Of a stretch of DNA of 18,919 nt, positions 7,323 to 14,831 are shown one piece after another (positions within the stretch are counted from its first letter, which is position 1; every line of letters begins with the position of its first letter). The position numbers and the translations under genes are program-made. The notes beneath the pieces are model-generated. The model saw only the letters and a program-made list of their open reading frames with translations, did no database searches and was not told where the DNA came from. Location: the NCBI GenBank assembly GCA_002428895.1, contig DIYC01000145.1, positions 603 through 19,521 of the forward strand, in the 5' to 3' direction. Source of the DNA: Burkholderiales bacterium UBA6064. Lineage in GTDB: Bacteria; Pseudomonadota; Gammaproteobacteria; Burkholderiales; Burkholderiaceae_B.

Positions 7323-8204
7323 ATGAACGCGAAATTTGAGACCTACCACGTCGAGAGAACACCTCGTGCACCACTTCTACGGGCAGACGTTGAGCGAACA
7401 TCACATGCACCACTGCCGCGAGCAGGCATCGAACAAACGCCGAATACACCACTACTGCGTGCAGACGGAGTCACACTGCAATACGCAACTCGTCAGTCCG
7501 TCACCACGGCCACTTATCGTGTCAGCTTTGAAGTCCGGCGCGGCGACTTGTTCGCCGTCATGGGGCATAGCGGATGCGGCAAAAGCACAATTTTGAACGC
7601 GATCGCTGGCAACCTGCACCCAGTCGAAGGAACCTTGCTGCTGAATAACAAATCGATTTCTGGTCCAGGACCCGAACGCATGGTCGTGTGGCAATCACAT
7701 GATCAGCTTTTACCCTGGAAGACCGTACTCGAAAACGTTGCCTATCCGCTCATTTTAAATGGCAAAGCAACAGCCCAGGTCGCCCGAGCCAAAGCAACAC
7801 AATGGCTTGAAACCGTTGGGCTAGCGCGTGCTTTGAATCAATTTCCGCACCAATTAAGTGGTGGAATGAAAATGCGCGCAGCAATCGCTCGCGGCTTGTG
7901 CTTCGAGCCAGAAATCCTACTGATGGACGAACCTTTCGCAGCCCTAGACGCACTCAATCGAGCACACATGCAAGACGAGTTAAAAGAACTCCAATCCCGC
8001 ACCGGAACAACCATTCTACTGGTCACCCACGACATCGCCGAGGCGGTTCGTGTAGCCTCACGAATTCTGGTTCTAAGCCCCCACCCTGGCCAAGTTAAGG
8101 CCGAAGTCAACGGTGCACAAACTGATGCTGAACGCCTAGAGCTAACAGCCCTTTTAACGCAGCTTCTCCATGAAAAACACGATCATCACACAGAGGAAGT
8201 CTAA
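7323..8204 (+). CDS. ABC transporter ATP-binding protein, NitT/TauT family, with repeated N-terminal extension
   Basis: The 293-residue protein energises uptake with the neighbouring permease. Walker A GHSGCGKST is at 81-89, the Q-loop Gln near 124, the signature LSGGM at 178-182, Walker B ILLMDEP at 198-204 and the H-loop His at 236. All are intact. The first 48 residues are unusual: three consecutive 13-residue units (VERTPRAPLLRAD, VERTSHAPLPRAG, IEQTPNTPLLRAD) precede the first strand of the ATPase fold. The third unit runs straight into GVTLQY, the normal family start. The start ATG has GGAG 7 bases upstream. The stop is immediately followed by the permease ATG. A C-terminal His-rich tail (HEKHDHHTEE) is present. 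Confidence 0.94.
   Translation: MNAKFETYHVERTPRAPLLRADVERTSHAPLPRAGIEQTPNTPLLRADGVTLQYATRQSVTTATYRVSFEVRRGDLFAVMGHSGCGKSTILNAIAGNLHPVEGTLLLNNKSISGPGPERMVVWQSHDQLLPWKTVLENVAYPLILNGKATAQVARAKATQWLETVGLARALNQFPHQLSGGMKMRAAIARGLCFEPEILLMDEPFAALDALNRAHMQDELKELQSRTGTTILLVTHDIAEAVRVASRILVLSPHPGQVKAEVNGAQTDAERLELTALLTQLLHEKHDHHTEEV
7350..7466 (+). repeat. Three tandem 39-bp coding repeats
   Basis: Units 7350-7388, 7389-7427 and 7428-7466 encode similar 13-residue blocks (consensus VERTxxAPLLRAD). Codons differ at many third positions while the residue pattern is kept, so the repeats are old or have been under protein-level selection. They lie entirely in the extension ahead of the ATPase domain. Confidence 0.85.
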
Positions 8205-9065
8205 ATGACACGCGCAAATATCATTTTCGACAAACTTGAAAAACCCGACCAAGCAGATCTTTCCCGACCTCTCACAATCTTTGAACAGATCCGAGAAAAC
8301 AACTTGGTTCGCAAAGCCTTAGTCGTAGTGGTCATTCTCTTGGTTTGGGAGATGATGTCTCGCCTGGCGAATGTCCCGCTCATTCTGCCATCCGTGCCAG
8401 ACACACTAGAGGCTCTACGCGCCGCCGCAATCGACGGCTCACCCCCGCTCTTCGAACACCTTGCAGAAACCATGCAAGCGCTCGGTGCTGGCTTTTTATC
8501 AGGCGCAGGAATCGCAATGATCTTAACAATCATCGCGATTAATTCACGCATTGGGCAAGACTTCTTAGAAACAATCGTTGGTGCATTTGCCCCTCTACCC
8601 GCGGTTGCAGTCTTTCCAATTGCATTAATGGTCTTCGGCATCAGCATGAAAACAGCCATTTTCATCGCTGGTTTTGCTGCGGTCTTTCCAGTAGCCTTAG
8701 GCACGTTTGCTGGCTTCCGAGGTGTCAGCCAAACGCTTCGCGATGTTGGTCACAACATTGGCCTATCCGGCATATCGTTTGTCGTCCGCATTCTGGTTCC
8801 TGCTGCCTTGCCATCAATCCTCACTGGGCTTCGCAATGGTTGGAGCAACGGGCTTCGCGCCTTGTTAGCGGTCGAATTCGTTATTGGTGCCGCCTCTGGT
8901 GGCGTCGGCGGCCTAGGCTGGATGGTTTTATCTGCAAAACAGGATTTAAATACTCCAATGGTGTATGCCGGAATCATGGCAATCATGATCATCGGTCTAA
9001 GCTTTGAACTCTTGTTCGGCGCAATCGAGAAAACAACGGTTCGCAAGTGGGGCATGCTTAAATAA
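8205..9065 (+). CDS. ABC transporter permease, NitT/TauT (BPD_transp_1) family
   Basis: The 286-residue inner-membrane protein has about six hydrophobic segments, starting near residues 38-50 (ALVVVVILLVWEMM). The cytoplasmic coupling loop that docks on the ATPase is around TLRDVGHNIGLSGISFVVRILVPAA, about 180-205, which is the usual position of the EAA-type motif. GAGGAAG lies just upstream of ATG 8205, and the ATG directly follows the ATPase stop (TAAATG). A hydrophilic N-terminal segment of about 35 residues is normal for the family. It is the last gene of the importer operon; a long inverted repeat follows the stop by 9 bases. Confidence 0.93.
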   Translation: MTRANIIFDKLEKPDQADLSRPLTIFEQIRENNLVRKALVVVVILLVWEMMSRLANVPLILPSVPDTLEALRAAAIDGSPPLFEHLAETMQALGAGFLSGAGIAMILTIIAINSRIGQDFLETIVGAFAPLPAVAVFPIALMVFGISMKTAIFIAGFAAVFPVALGTFAGFRGVSQTLRDVGHNIGLSGISFVVRILVPAALPSILTGLRNGWSNGLRALLAVEFVIGAASGGVGGLGWMVLSAKQDLNTPMVYAGIMAIMIIGLSFELLFGAIEKTTVRKWGMLK

Positions 9066-9074
9066 AACTGCAAA

Positions 9075-9128
9075 CCTAGTCAAAATTTAGAGCAACCGAT
9101 TGCCTGAAAGCCTAAAATTTTGACTAGG
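9075..9128. terminator. Long inverted repeat between convergent genes
   Basis: CCTAGTCAAAATTT (9075-9088) is the exact reverse complement of 9115-9128, with 26 bases between. It lies between the ends of the permease gene (plus) and the polyphosphate kinase gene (minus), so it could end or protect both transcripts. A poly-U tail is missing on both sides, so it is not a textbook intrinsic terminator. Confidence 0.55.
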
Positions 9129-9155
9129 CTCAAAACACCCGAAATTAAAAATAAA

Positions 9156-10076
9156 CTAAGTTTTGGTGCGGTATTTTGAGTTTTTCCAAAACTCACTTTT
9201 TAACACTTCGGGATCTGTTTCTGGCCAACTCAGTCCCATTCGCTCTAAGGTGCCCACTAAAATTTCAGCCGTTAGCATATTTCTAAAGCCCTTGTGATCG
9301 GCAGGAACTATCCACCAAGGGGCGTGCATTGAAAAAGTATGCTCAATAATCCGCTCGTAAGCATTGGAATACAAACTGTAACACTCAGTGACATGAACAT
9401 CTTCTCGGGTTAACTTCCAGCGCTTATAAGGCGATTCCCAACGCTCAACCATTCTACGCGCTTGCTCTTCACGAGAAATATTCAGAAAAATTTTTAAAAT
9501 AGTGGTACCTGAATCGATCAACAAAGACTCAAAGGCATTAATATGCGCGACTTGCTTTTCAAACCATTCTTCACCAATTGTGTTATGCGTAATCGGGTTA
9601 ATTAATGCATCATAGTAAGAACGATTAAAAATAACAGATTCACCATCGCCTGGCACATACGGATGAACACGCCATAAAAAATCATGCGCAAGCTCATTCG
9701 GACTTGGTTCTTTAAACGACACCATGCGCAACGACATCGGATGAACCCCACGCATAATTGAACGCGACACGCCATCTTTACCTGAAGTGTCTAATCCCTG
9801 AAAAATAACCAGCAACTTTTGTTTACCTTGGGCGTACAAACACGTTAACAAATGGTCTAAGCGCTGAGCCAATAAGTCAATTTTATCGTGCATGTCTTCT
9901 TGGCTTGGCATGTCCCCATAACGTGTTGGCCACTGCCGCAGACGAACCGAGCGAGTACTGACCATACAGGCCTGGCCCAAAATTTCCCATTGACTCTCAG
10001 AAATAACAGCGTCAGGGAAAAGCTTCTGCGCTAATTTTCCACGTTTTTTGACTATTTTTTGATCAAGTTTTGTCAT
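9156..10076 (-). CDS. ppk2: Polyphosphate kinase 2 family protein (polyphosphate:nucleotide phosphotransferase)
   Basis: The 306-residue cytoplasmic enzyme transfers phosphate between polyphosphate and nucleoside mono- or diphosphates. The Walker A segment GLDTSGKDG is at 94-102. The family block FKEPSPNELAHDFLWRVH is at 121-138 and the Walker B-like FNRSYYD at 150-156. A basic lid region (RWESPYKRWKLTRED) follows further on. The FNRSYY and APSxxELAHDFLWR-like signatures resemble the PPK2_rel_1 / class III group more than class I. It therefore may phosphorylate AMP as well as ADP; that is inference. The start ATG at 10076 has no clear ribosome-binding site. The gene stands alone, convergent with the importer and divergent from the small Flp-like gene. 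Confidence 0.92.
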   Translation of the reverse strand: MTKLDQKIVKKRGKLAQKLFPDAVISESQWEILGQACMVSTRSVRLRQWPTRYGDMPSQEDMHDKIDLLAQRLDHLLTCLYAQGKQKLLVIFQGLDTSGKDGVSRSIMRGVHPMSLRMVSFKEPSPNELAHDFLWRVHPYVPGDGESVIFNRSYYDALINPITHNTIGEEWFEKQVAHINAFESLLIDSGTTILKIFLNISREEQARRMVERWESPYKRWKLTREDVHVTECYSLYSNAYERIIEHTFSMHAPWWIVPADHKGFRNMLTAEILVGTLERMGLSWPETDPEVLKSEFWKNSKYRTKT

Positions 10077-10218
10077 GCGAACGAAAGATAGAAGTTTTAT
10101 AAATCAAATGCCGAAACTAGAGAATATCCCCCTGCTTCTTCAAACTTTAACAACTGTATTCATTTTATACAATTCAGACTGTAGTTTATTTATTTAACCC
10201 CTATTGAAGGAGATTCAC

Positions 10219-10395
10219 ATGAAAACCAAAAATGAAGCTGAGGCCAAGTTACCCGATAAAATAACAGCCTTAGAATACAGTTTTGTTTTAGGTATTATTA
10301 TTCTAAGTGCTGTATTTTTTTTACCTGATTTAGGCCAAAAACTGATTAACCAACTTGTGCTTGATCAACAACCAGCTTCAGCACAACAAAAATAA
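10219..10395 (+). CDS. Small single-pass membrane protein, Flp-pilin-like
   Basis: The 58-residue protein starts at ATG 10219, with AAGGAG (10207-10212) upstream. A charged 14-residue leader is followed by ITALEYSFVLGIIILSAVFF, then PDLGQKLINQL and a short polar tail. ITALEY matches the VTAIEY start of mature Flp/type IVb pilins, including Glu at +5 and Tyr at +6, and the hydrophobic stretch follows directly, as in that family. The residue before the expected cleavage point is Lys rather than the Gly that prepilin peptidases normally require. It may therefore be an unprocessed pseudopilin relative, or an unrelated small membrane protein. The next gene encodes a TPR lipoprotein with a TadD-like layout, which fits a type IVb pilus context, but no other tad gene is present. 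Confidence 0.6.
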   Translation: MKTKNEAEAKLPDKITALEYSFVLGIIILSAVFFLPDLGQKLINQLVLDQQPASAQQK

Positions 10396-10547
10396 CATGA
10401 CGCTTTAACCGATTCAAATCAAGTGACCTAAATCAATTTGTTGTTTAAACCCCAAATAAGCCTGTAGTTCATTAGCATACTATTCTTTTATACCAATTAA
10501 ACGCAATCAACTCCGAGTTTAATGACTAAAACTTGATGTTGCCTCAG

Positions 10548-10553
10548 TATAAT
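10548..10553 (+). promoter_or_regulatory. Putative -10 element for the TPR lipoprotein gene
   Basis: A perfect TATAAT lies 37 bases before ATG 10590. No good -35 hexamer is found at 16-18 bases, and no extended -10 TG is present. The call rests on the -10 match and its position alone. Confidence 0.35.
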
Positions 10554-10589
10554 AGAACTTTGGGCTTTTCTATTTTTTAATTGGGGCGC

Positions 10590-11435
10590 ATGTTGAACCA
10601 CACAACATCTAAATTAATTACCTTATCAATACTTATATTGCTAACAGGGTGCCAATCACTGGTCGACCAAATTCCCAATATACCTGATTTTCCGTCAAAC
10701 AAAACAGACAATTCAGGCGCAAACCCAAAAGACTCGCAAAACAATTCGAACACTCAAGGCTCTGGTAAATCAACTAAAACACCCCCCCCCGAAATTGATC
10801 AAGCTAAAATTGATCAAGCCTTAATGAGTGCGCTTCATGACAAAACAGATCAAGGGAAAAAATCCCATTTTCGGTTAATCGAAGCCATGATTGCCAGCAA
10901 CCAAACCCATGCTGCACTCTCACATTTAGACTCATTCCAACAAAACTGGGGCACCACACCGGACAGCCAACAACTCAAGGCCGAGGCATTGCGCAAAACT
11001 CGACAATTCAACCAAGCGGAAGCCATTTACAAATCGCTGGTTGAATCAGAAGCCGACAATCAAAAAGCTTGGTATGGCTTAGGTCGAATTGCCATTGAGC
11101 AAGGCAATCTTGAATCGGCTGTCTCTCATTTAGAAAAAGCCGTATCAATTAACCCTGAAGACCTTGAGGCAAACGCCGACCTTGGTTTGGTACACATGCT
11201 ATTAAACCACAAAGACTTGTCTTTAAAGGCTCTTGAAAAAGCCAATCAACTCGCAGGCAATACATCAGACACTCTGTCCAAATTAGCATTGTGGGGTCTT
11301 GTTTTTCAAGAACTTGACATAGCCCAACAAGTAGCCACTCGTCTTAATTGGGATGAAACCACAAGAAACCAAGCTTTGTCCCAAGCTGCAAAAATTAGAG
11401 AACAATTTATAAAATACGATCGCCTCTTGCCATAA
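10590..11435 (+). CDS. TPR-repeat lipoprotein (TadD-like layout)
   Basis: The 281-residue precursor has a lipoprotein signal MLNHTTSKLITLSILILLTGC with lipobox LTGC, Cys at residue 21. It should be lipid-anchored, probably to the outer membrane. A low-complexity Asn/Ser/Lys/Pro linker covers about 30-70. TPR-like helices follow, clearest at QAEAIYKSLVESEADNQKAW and ESAVSHLEKAVSINPEDLEA. TadD and pilotin-type proteins share this size and order. The ribosome-binding site before ATG 10590 is poor (GGGG close to the start). Odd features are a run of nine C at 10782-10790, inside codons for Pro-Pro-Pro near residue 65, and a 15-bp tandem repeat just after it. Slippage in the C run would truncate the protein. 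TPR function is structural; the partner is unknown. Confidence 0.8.
   Translation: MLNHTTSKLITLSILILLTGCQSLVDQIPNIPDFPSNKTDNSGANPKDSQNNSNTQGSGKSTKTPPPEIDQAKIDQALMSALHDKTDQGKKSHFRLIEAMIASNQTHAALSHLDSFQQNWGTTPDSQQLKAEALRKTRQFNQAEAIYKSLVESEADNQKAWYGLGRIAIEQGNLESAVSHLEKAVSINPEDLEANADLGLVHMLLNHKDLSLKALEKANQLAGNTSDTLSKLALWGLVFQELDIAQQVATRLNWDETTRNQALSQAAKIREQFIKYDRLLP
10782..10790 (+). repeat. C9 homopolymer tract in the lipoprotein coding sequence
   Basis: Nine consecutive C encode three prolines early in the TPR lipoprotein. Tracts of this length near the 5' end of surface-protein genes are typical sites of slipped-strand frameshifting. The present length is in frame. Confidence 0.8.
10792..10821 (+). 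repeat. 15-bp tandem duplication in the lipoprotein gene
   Basis: AAATTGATCAAGC occurs at 10792-10804 and again at 10807-10819, period 15. It encodes the repeated pentapeptide (E/K)IDQA. Being a multiple of three, it keeps the frame. Confidence 0.75.
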
Positions 11436-11455
11436 CAACCAAACCGCTTAGGCGA

Positions 11456-12526
11456 TTACCTCGTAAAGCGTCTAAGCTCATTGATTATTTGTATAACATT
11501 ACGTTGATGCCTTTGAATATCCTGAGCATTTACATTGAGCTTCTGCGCTCGAATACTTTGAGAAAGAAGCCTCAACAATTCGGTTTCAGACAAGCCTGCT
11601 TCGATTCCTCTAAACACACTCACTTGAAGTTGCGTTAAATAACTAATATTCTCATTGAGCCAGGTTGACGAAACCAGGCCATAAGAACCCACAAAAATAT
11701 CCCCAGATTGCAACGCCGAACGCAAACCCACCAGATAATTTAAACGATTAATCGTGCTTGAACCTGAAAGATCTGGAATCACTGCCTTTTGTACCGCATC
11801 ACCCAACCAATACACATTTTCTTCAGTATTACGAATAAACAAAGTTTGACTTGACGTAATTTGCGGCAAAATTTCATAACGCCAATTCACCCATTCAGAA
11901 TCGATCAAACCCAAATTACCTTTGTCTCGACTTAAGGTAAAACCTGGGATTACAATTTCATTCGGTTTAATCTCTTCTTGCCCAGTCAGACTAACTACCG
12001 ATTGAATACACGCAGGGCATTTTGCAGCAATTTCGTCAGCAATCACTTTCCCCGCAACAAAACGCCCTTTAAATGCAGAGACCTGACGCAGATCGCCACT
12101 AAGAACTTGTAAAAAACCATAATTACCCAAAAAATGAGGTGCTTTAGACTGCGTGTTTAAAACATAAATAGCACGTCCTGGAAAACGCGCCTCAACTGCG
12201 GTAGCCGCATGAAAACCCACTTTTGTTGTGGCACCCGAATCGATCACTAACACCGAACGGCGACCCTCGATCACACCGATTGAAAGTGCCAAGGCTTGAG
12301 CAGATTGCGGTAAATAACGATTCGCACAGCGCCACTCATAAAAACTTCTAGAATACTGTACCCAACACGAATTATCGTCTGCAATGGCTAAGCCCTGGCC
12401 TGTTACCGACTGCACAACCGGTGGTATAACCGACTGAGGTTGTATTTGAGCCAACCCTAAGTTAAGCCAACTAATTGGCACACCAAAAAAGAATAAAAAA
12501 ATAGCAAAACGATAATAAAATTTCAT
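11456..12526 (-). CDS. Exported metallo-beta-lactamase-fold protein with degenerate metal site
   Basis: I start it at ATG 12526 (356 residues). The frame is open further out, to 12619, but only with a TTG. The N-terminus MKFYYRFAIFLFFFGVPISW...LGLA looks like a signal peptide, so the protein is probably periplasmic. The order SVLVIDSGATTKVG (91-104), YVLNTQSKAPHFLGN (121-135), VYWLGDAV (238-245) and FVGSYG (278-283) follows the MBL fold. It resembles SoxH / quinoprotein-relay hydrolases. The metal motif HxHxDH is replaced by QSKAPH, the third-strand His and the final PGHG His are also missing (PQITSSQ; GSYG), and only His131 and Asp243 remain. A CPAC pair (170-173) is present. Zinc hydrolase activity is therefore unlikely; a binding or structural role is inferred. 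The 212 bases between this start and the next gene hold nothing clear. Confidence 0.75.
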   Translation of the reverse strand: MKFYYRFAIFLFFFGVPISWLNLGLAQIQPQSVIPPVVQSVTGQGLAIADDNSCWVQYSRSFYEWRCANRYLPQSAQALALSIGVIEGRRSVLVIDSGATTKVGFHAATAVEARFPGRAIYVLNTQSKAPHFLGNYGFLQVLSGDLRQVSAFKGRFVAGKVIADEIAAKCPACIQSVVSLTGQEEIKPNEIVIPGFTLSRDKGNLGLIDSEWVNWRYEILPQITSSQTLFIRNTEENVYWLGDAVQKAVIPDLSGSSTINRLNYLVGLRSALQSGDIFVGSYGLVSSTWLNENISYLTQLQVSVFRGIEAGLSETELLRLLSQSIRAQKLNVNAQDIQRHQRNVIQIINELRRFTR

Positions 12527-12738
12527 TTTTAAAATCAGCAACAACAAATTAATCAAATGGCTTAAAAACAAGAACTTGAATCTTATAGCAAATAAAATAA
12601 GATCAAAATGATTTAACAAAAAAATAACTTTTTAACCACACATGCCAACATATCCCCAAGAACCATTTTGCCAGCGCTTTTGCTCACAGTATTCTTAATC
12701 ATAGTTAATTCACAATATTCGTCCATTAAGGTTTATTT

Positions 12739-13107
12739 GTGCATATCGCTATTTTAGAAGACAACGAAATTAAAATTATTTTATTAAAAGACGCTATTGA
12801 AACCCTAGTAGGAAAGAGGTCTACTATTTTAGAATATAAAACATTAACTGAATTCAAAAACAATCGGAAGCATTCATTCGACTTAATGATTAGCGACCTG
12901 CACTTACCCGACTCTTCTGGAAAAGAAACTGCCCAATTTTTAAGTCAGTACGGTCTAAAAATAGCCAAACATATTGTCATTTTTAGTGCCGATCATGAAT
13001 TGGGCACAAGCTTAATTCATGCTCACACAAACCGCTTTAGCCAAGTTAAAGACCTCTCGAACCTGAACCTCACGCTGGACAAAGTACTTGAAACCTTTGT
13101 GAATTAA
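12739..13107 (+). CDS. Stand-alone response-regulator receiver domain protein
   Basis: The 122-residue protein starts at GTG 12739, with TTAAGG about 7 bases upstream. It is only a CheY-like receiver: acidic pair Glu7-Asp8, phospho-acceptor Asp53 in [10 protein letters not shown], switch Ser83 (FSADH) and conserved Lys104 (QVKDL). All are in place, so phosphorylation is plausible. There is no output domain and no histidine kinase gene nearby. It must act through protein-protein contact or as a phosphate relay. Its stop overlaps the asnS stop tail-to-tail in TTAA. It is AT-rich compared with its neighbours. Confidence 0.88.
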   Translation: MHIAILEDNEIKIILLKDAIETLVGKRSTILEYKTLTEFKNNRKHSFDLMISDLHLPDSSGKETAQFLSQYGLKIAKHIVIFSADHELGTSLIHAHTNRFSQVKDLSNLNLTLDKVLETFVN

Positions 13108-14507
13108 AACGAAATTGAACCGGGCACTCGCGGGTAAGGAATGACATCACGAATATTGTCTAAACCCGTGATGTAAGTTAAAAGTCGCTCAAACCCTAGA
13201 CCAAAACCACCATGTGGCACAGTCCCGTAACGCCTTAAATCTCGATACCAATCCAAGTCTTCGCCAATTCCTTTGGCTCTCATTTTGGCATTCAGGCGAT
13301 CTAATCGCTCTTCTCGCTGGCTGCCCCCAATAATTTCACCAATCCCTGGGGCTAATACATCCATTGCAGCACAGGTTTTACCATCATCATTTTCACGCAT
13401 ATAAAAAGCTTTAAGATCTTTTGGATAATTGGTAATCACCACAGGGCCTTTCACATACTCTTCCGCCAAATAACGCTCATGCTCAGACTGCAAATCCATA
13501 CCCCAAGCAACGGGAAATTCAAACGATTTATTGGCCACCTTCAACAACCCAATTGCTTGGGTGTAATCGATCCGTTCAAAGTCTTGTTGTACCAACTGCT
13601 CAAGCCGAGTAATCACATCTTTATGCACCATGTTTTGAAAAAAAGCCATGTCTTCTTCACACTGATCCAACACGCGGCTGCCCACATACTTTAAAAAATC
13701 AACCGCCATCGAGGCCACATCATCCAAATTCGCAAAAGCAATTTCAGGCTCGACCATCCAAAACTCAGCCAAATGACGACTGGTGTGCGAGTTTTCAGCA
13801 CGAAAAGTAGGCCCAAACGTATACACCCGCGACATCGCCAAACAAAATGCCTCAACATTTAATTGCCCAGACACAGTTAAAAAACTTTCACGCCCAAAAA
13901 AATCTTGTGAAAAATCAACTGCACCTTTCTCGTGACGCGGCAAATTCGCCAAATCAAGTGTACTCACACGAAACAATTCACCTGCACCCTCACAATCACT
14001 GGCAGTGACAATCGGCGTATTCACCCAAACAAACCCATGCTGATGAAAAAACTGATGAATCGCTAGCATCACCTGATGCCGAACACGACTGACTGCACCA
14101 AACGTATTGGTACGCGGACGCAAATGTGCCACCGAACGCAAGTACTCAAAAGTATGACGCTTTTTAGCGACTGGGTACGTTTCAGGGTCATCGACCCAAC
14201 CCAACACTTGCACCGACTTAGCATGCACCTCAACGGCCTGGTTTTGCCCTTCCGAATCTTTTAAAATACCCTCGACCACGACACTACAACCTGCCGACAG
14301 CTTTTTAATTTCAGACTCATAATTGGGCAAAGCGCCATCGGTAATAATTTGAATGCCCTCAAAACACGAACCATCGTGAACATTCAAAAAAGAAAACCCA
14401 CCTTTAGAATCTCGCCGTGTGCGCACCCAACCCTGCACCACAACAGGCTCGTCTTCAGTGCTACCCGATTTTTTGAGTAAGTCCACAATTCTTGGTTGCC
14501 ATTCCAT
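13104..14507 (-). CDS. asnS: Asparaginyl-tRNA synthetase
   Basis: The 467-residue class IIb synthetase attaches asparagine to tRNA-Asn in the cytoplasm. The anticodon-binding OB fold covers about 20-105 ([16 protein letters not shown]). Class II motif 2 is [16 protein letters not shown] (235-250), and motif 3 contains GLGFERLL (436-443). The segments [16 protein letters not shown] and [11 protein letters not shown] are fully conserved. Length and sequence are close to the E. coli enzyme (466 residues), which is the main reason for calling the host a gammaproteobacterium. ATG 14507 has AAAGGGG 7 bases upstream. It is a single gene, convergent with the receiver gene and divergent from mneA. Confidence 0.98.
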   Translation of the reverse strand: MEWQPRIVDLLKKSGSTEDEPVVVQGWVRTRRDSKGGFSFLNVHDGSCFEGIQIITDGALPNYESEIKKLSAGCSVVVEGILKDSEGQNQAVEVHAKSVQVLGWVDDPETYPVAKKRHTFEYLRSVAHLRPRTNTFGAVSRVRHQVMLAIHQFFHQHGFVWVNTPIVTASDCEGAGELFRVSTLDLANLPRHEKGAVDFSQDFFGRESFLTVSGQLNVEAFCLAMSRVYTFGPTFRAENSHTSRHLAEFWMVEPEIAFANLDDVASMAVDFLKYVGSRVLDQCEEDMAFFQNMVHKDVITRLEQLVQQDFERIDYTQAIGLLKVANKSFEFPVAWGMDLQSEHERYLAEEYVKGPVVITNYPKDLKAFYMRENDDGKTCAAMDVLAPGIGEIIGGSQREERLDRLNAKMRAKGIGEDLDWYRDLRRYGTVPHGGFGLGFERLLTYITGLDNIRDVIPYPRVPGSISF

Positions 14508-14615
14508 TCAATACCCCTTTCAACAAATTAAGTTCTGGCAACTACTTTAACATTCCTAACATCGAAACACAGCGCCAGAATTGACTCACCCGCTTCATTA
14601 AAGAGTTTAAACAAC

Positions 14616-14644
14616 TTGCTTTCTAATATTTTAAAAAGTATGAT
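14616..14644 (+). promoter_or_regulatory. Putative promoter of the mneA riboswitch leader
   Basis: TTGCTT (14616-14621), a 17-base spacer and TATGAT (14639-14644) make a good sigma-70 promoter. It would start RNA about 14651, just before the first conserved base of the riboswitch. The rest of the 320-base gap between asnS and mneA, 14508-14615, shows only a 7-bp TTCTGGC/GCCAGAA inverted repeat with a long loop. Confidence 0.65.
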
Positions 14645-14654
14645 ACAGACACTC

Positions 14655-14831
14655 ATTGGGGAGTAGCCGCTTTCTACACAGAAAGGCTTACGTCAACATA
14701 CTTAGCTTAACTTTTTCAGTGGCTATGGCGTAAGCGGTTTAACACTTGGCAAGACCTTTGACTCGTTTGCTTCCAGTTGGCCTGGTGAAGCAAATTGGTC
14801 ATTTGGTTTACCAGGCTCAGGGGTTCTCTTG
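14655..14831 (+). promoter_or_regulatory. yybP-ykoY family manganese riboswitch with expression platform
   Basis: The conserved landmarks are in order: TTGGGGAGTAGC (from 14657), a hairpin CTTTC (14670-14674)/GAAAG (14681-14685), GTCAACATACT (14692-14702), a 7-bp stem GCTTACG (14686-14692)/CGTAAGC (14729-14735), and GGCAAGACCTTT (to 14759). This class binds Mn2+ and controls Mn exporters, exactly the gene that follows. Downstream, TTTGCTTC (14766-14773) can pair with GAAGCAAA (14787-14794). Alternatively GCCTGGTGAA (14780-14789) can pair with TTTACCAGGC (14807-14816). The two share bases and cannot form together. The second ends just before the ribosome-binding site AGGGG (14819-14823), suggesting control of translation. 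Confidence 0.92.

Noticed and set aside
8201..8704. 167-codon open frame on the minus strand inside the permease gene
   Set aside because: It is a shadow of the permease coding frame, with low-complexity residues and no domain pattern.
11420..11455. TCGCCT/AGGCGA as a terminator between the TPR and MBL-fold genes
   Set aside because: The stem is only 6 bp with a 24-base loop and no U-run, and partly inside coding sequence.
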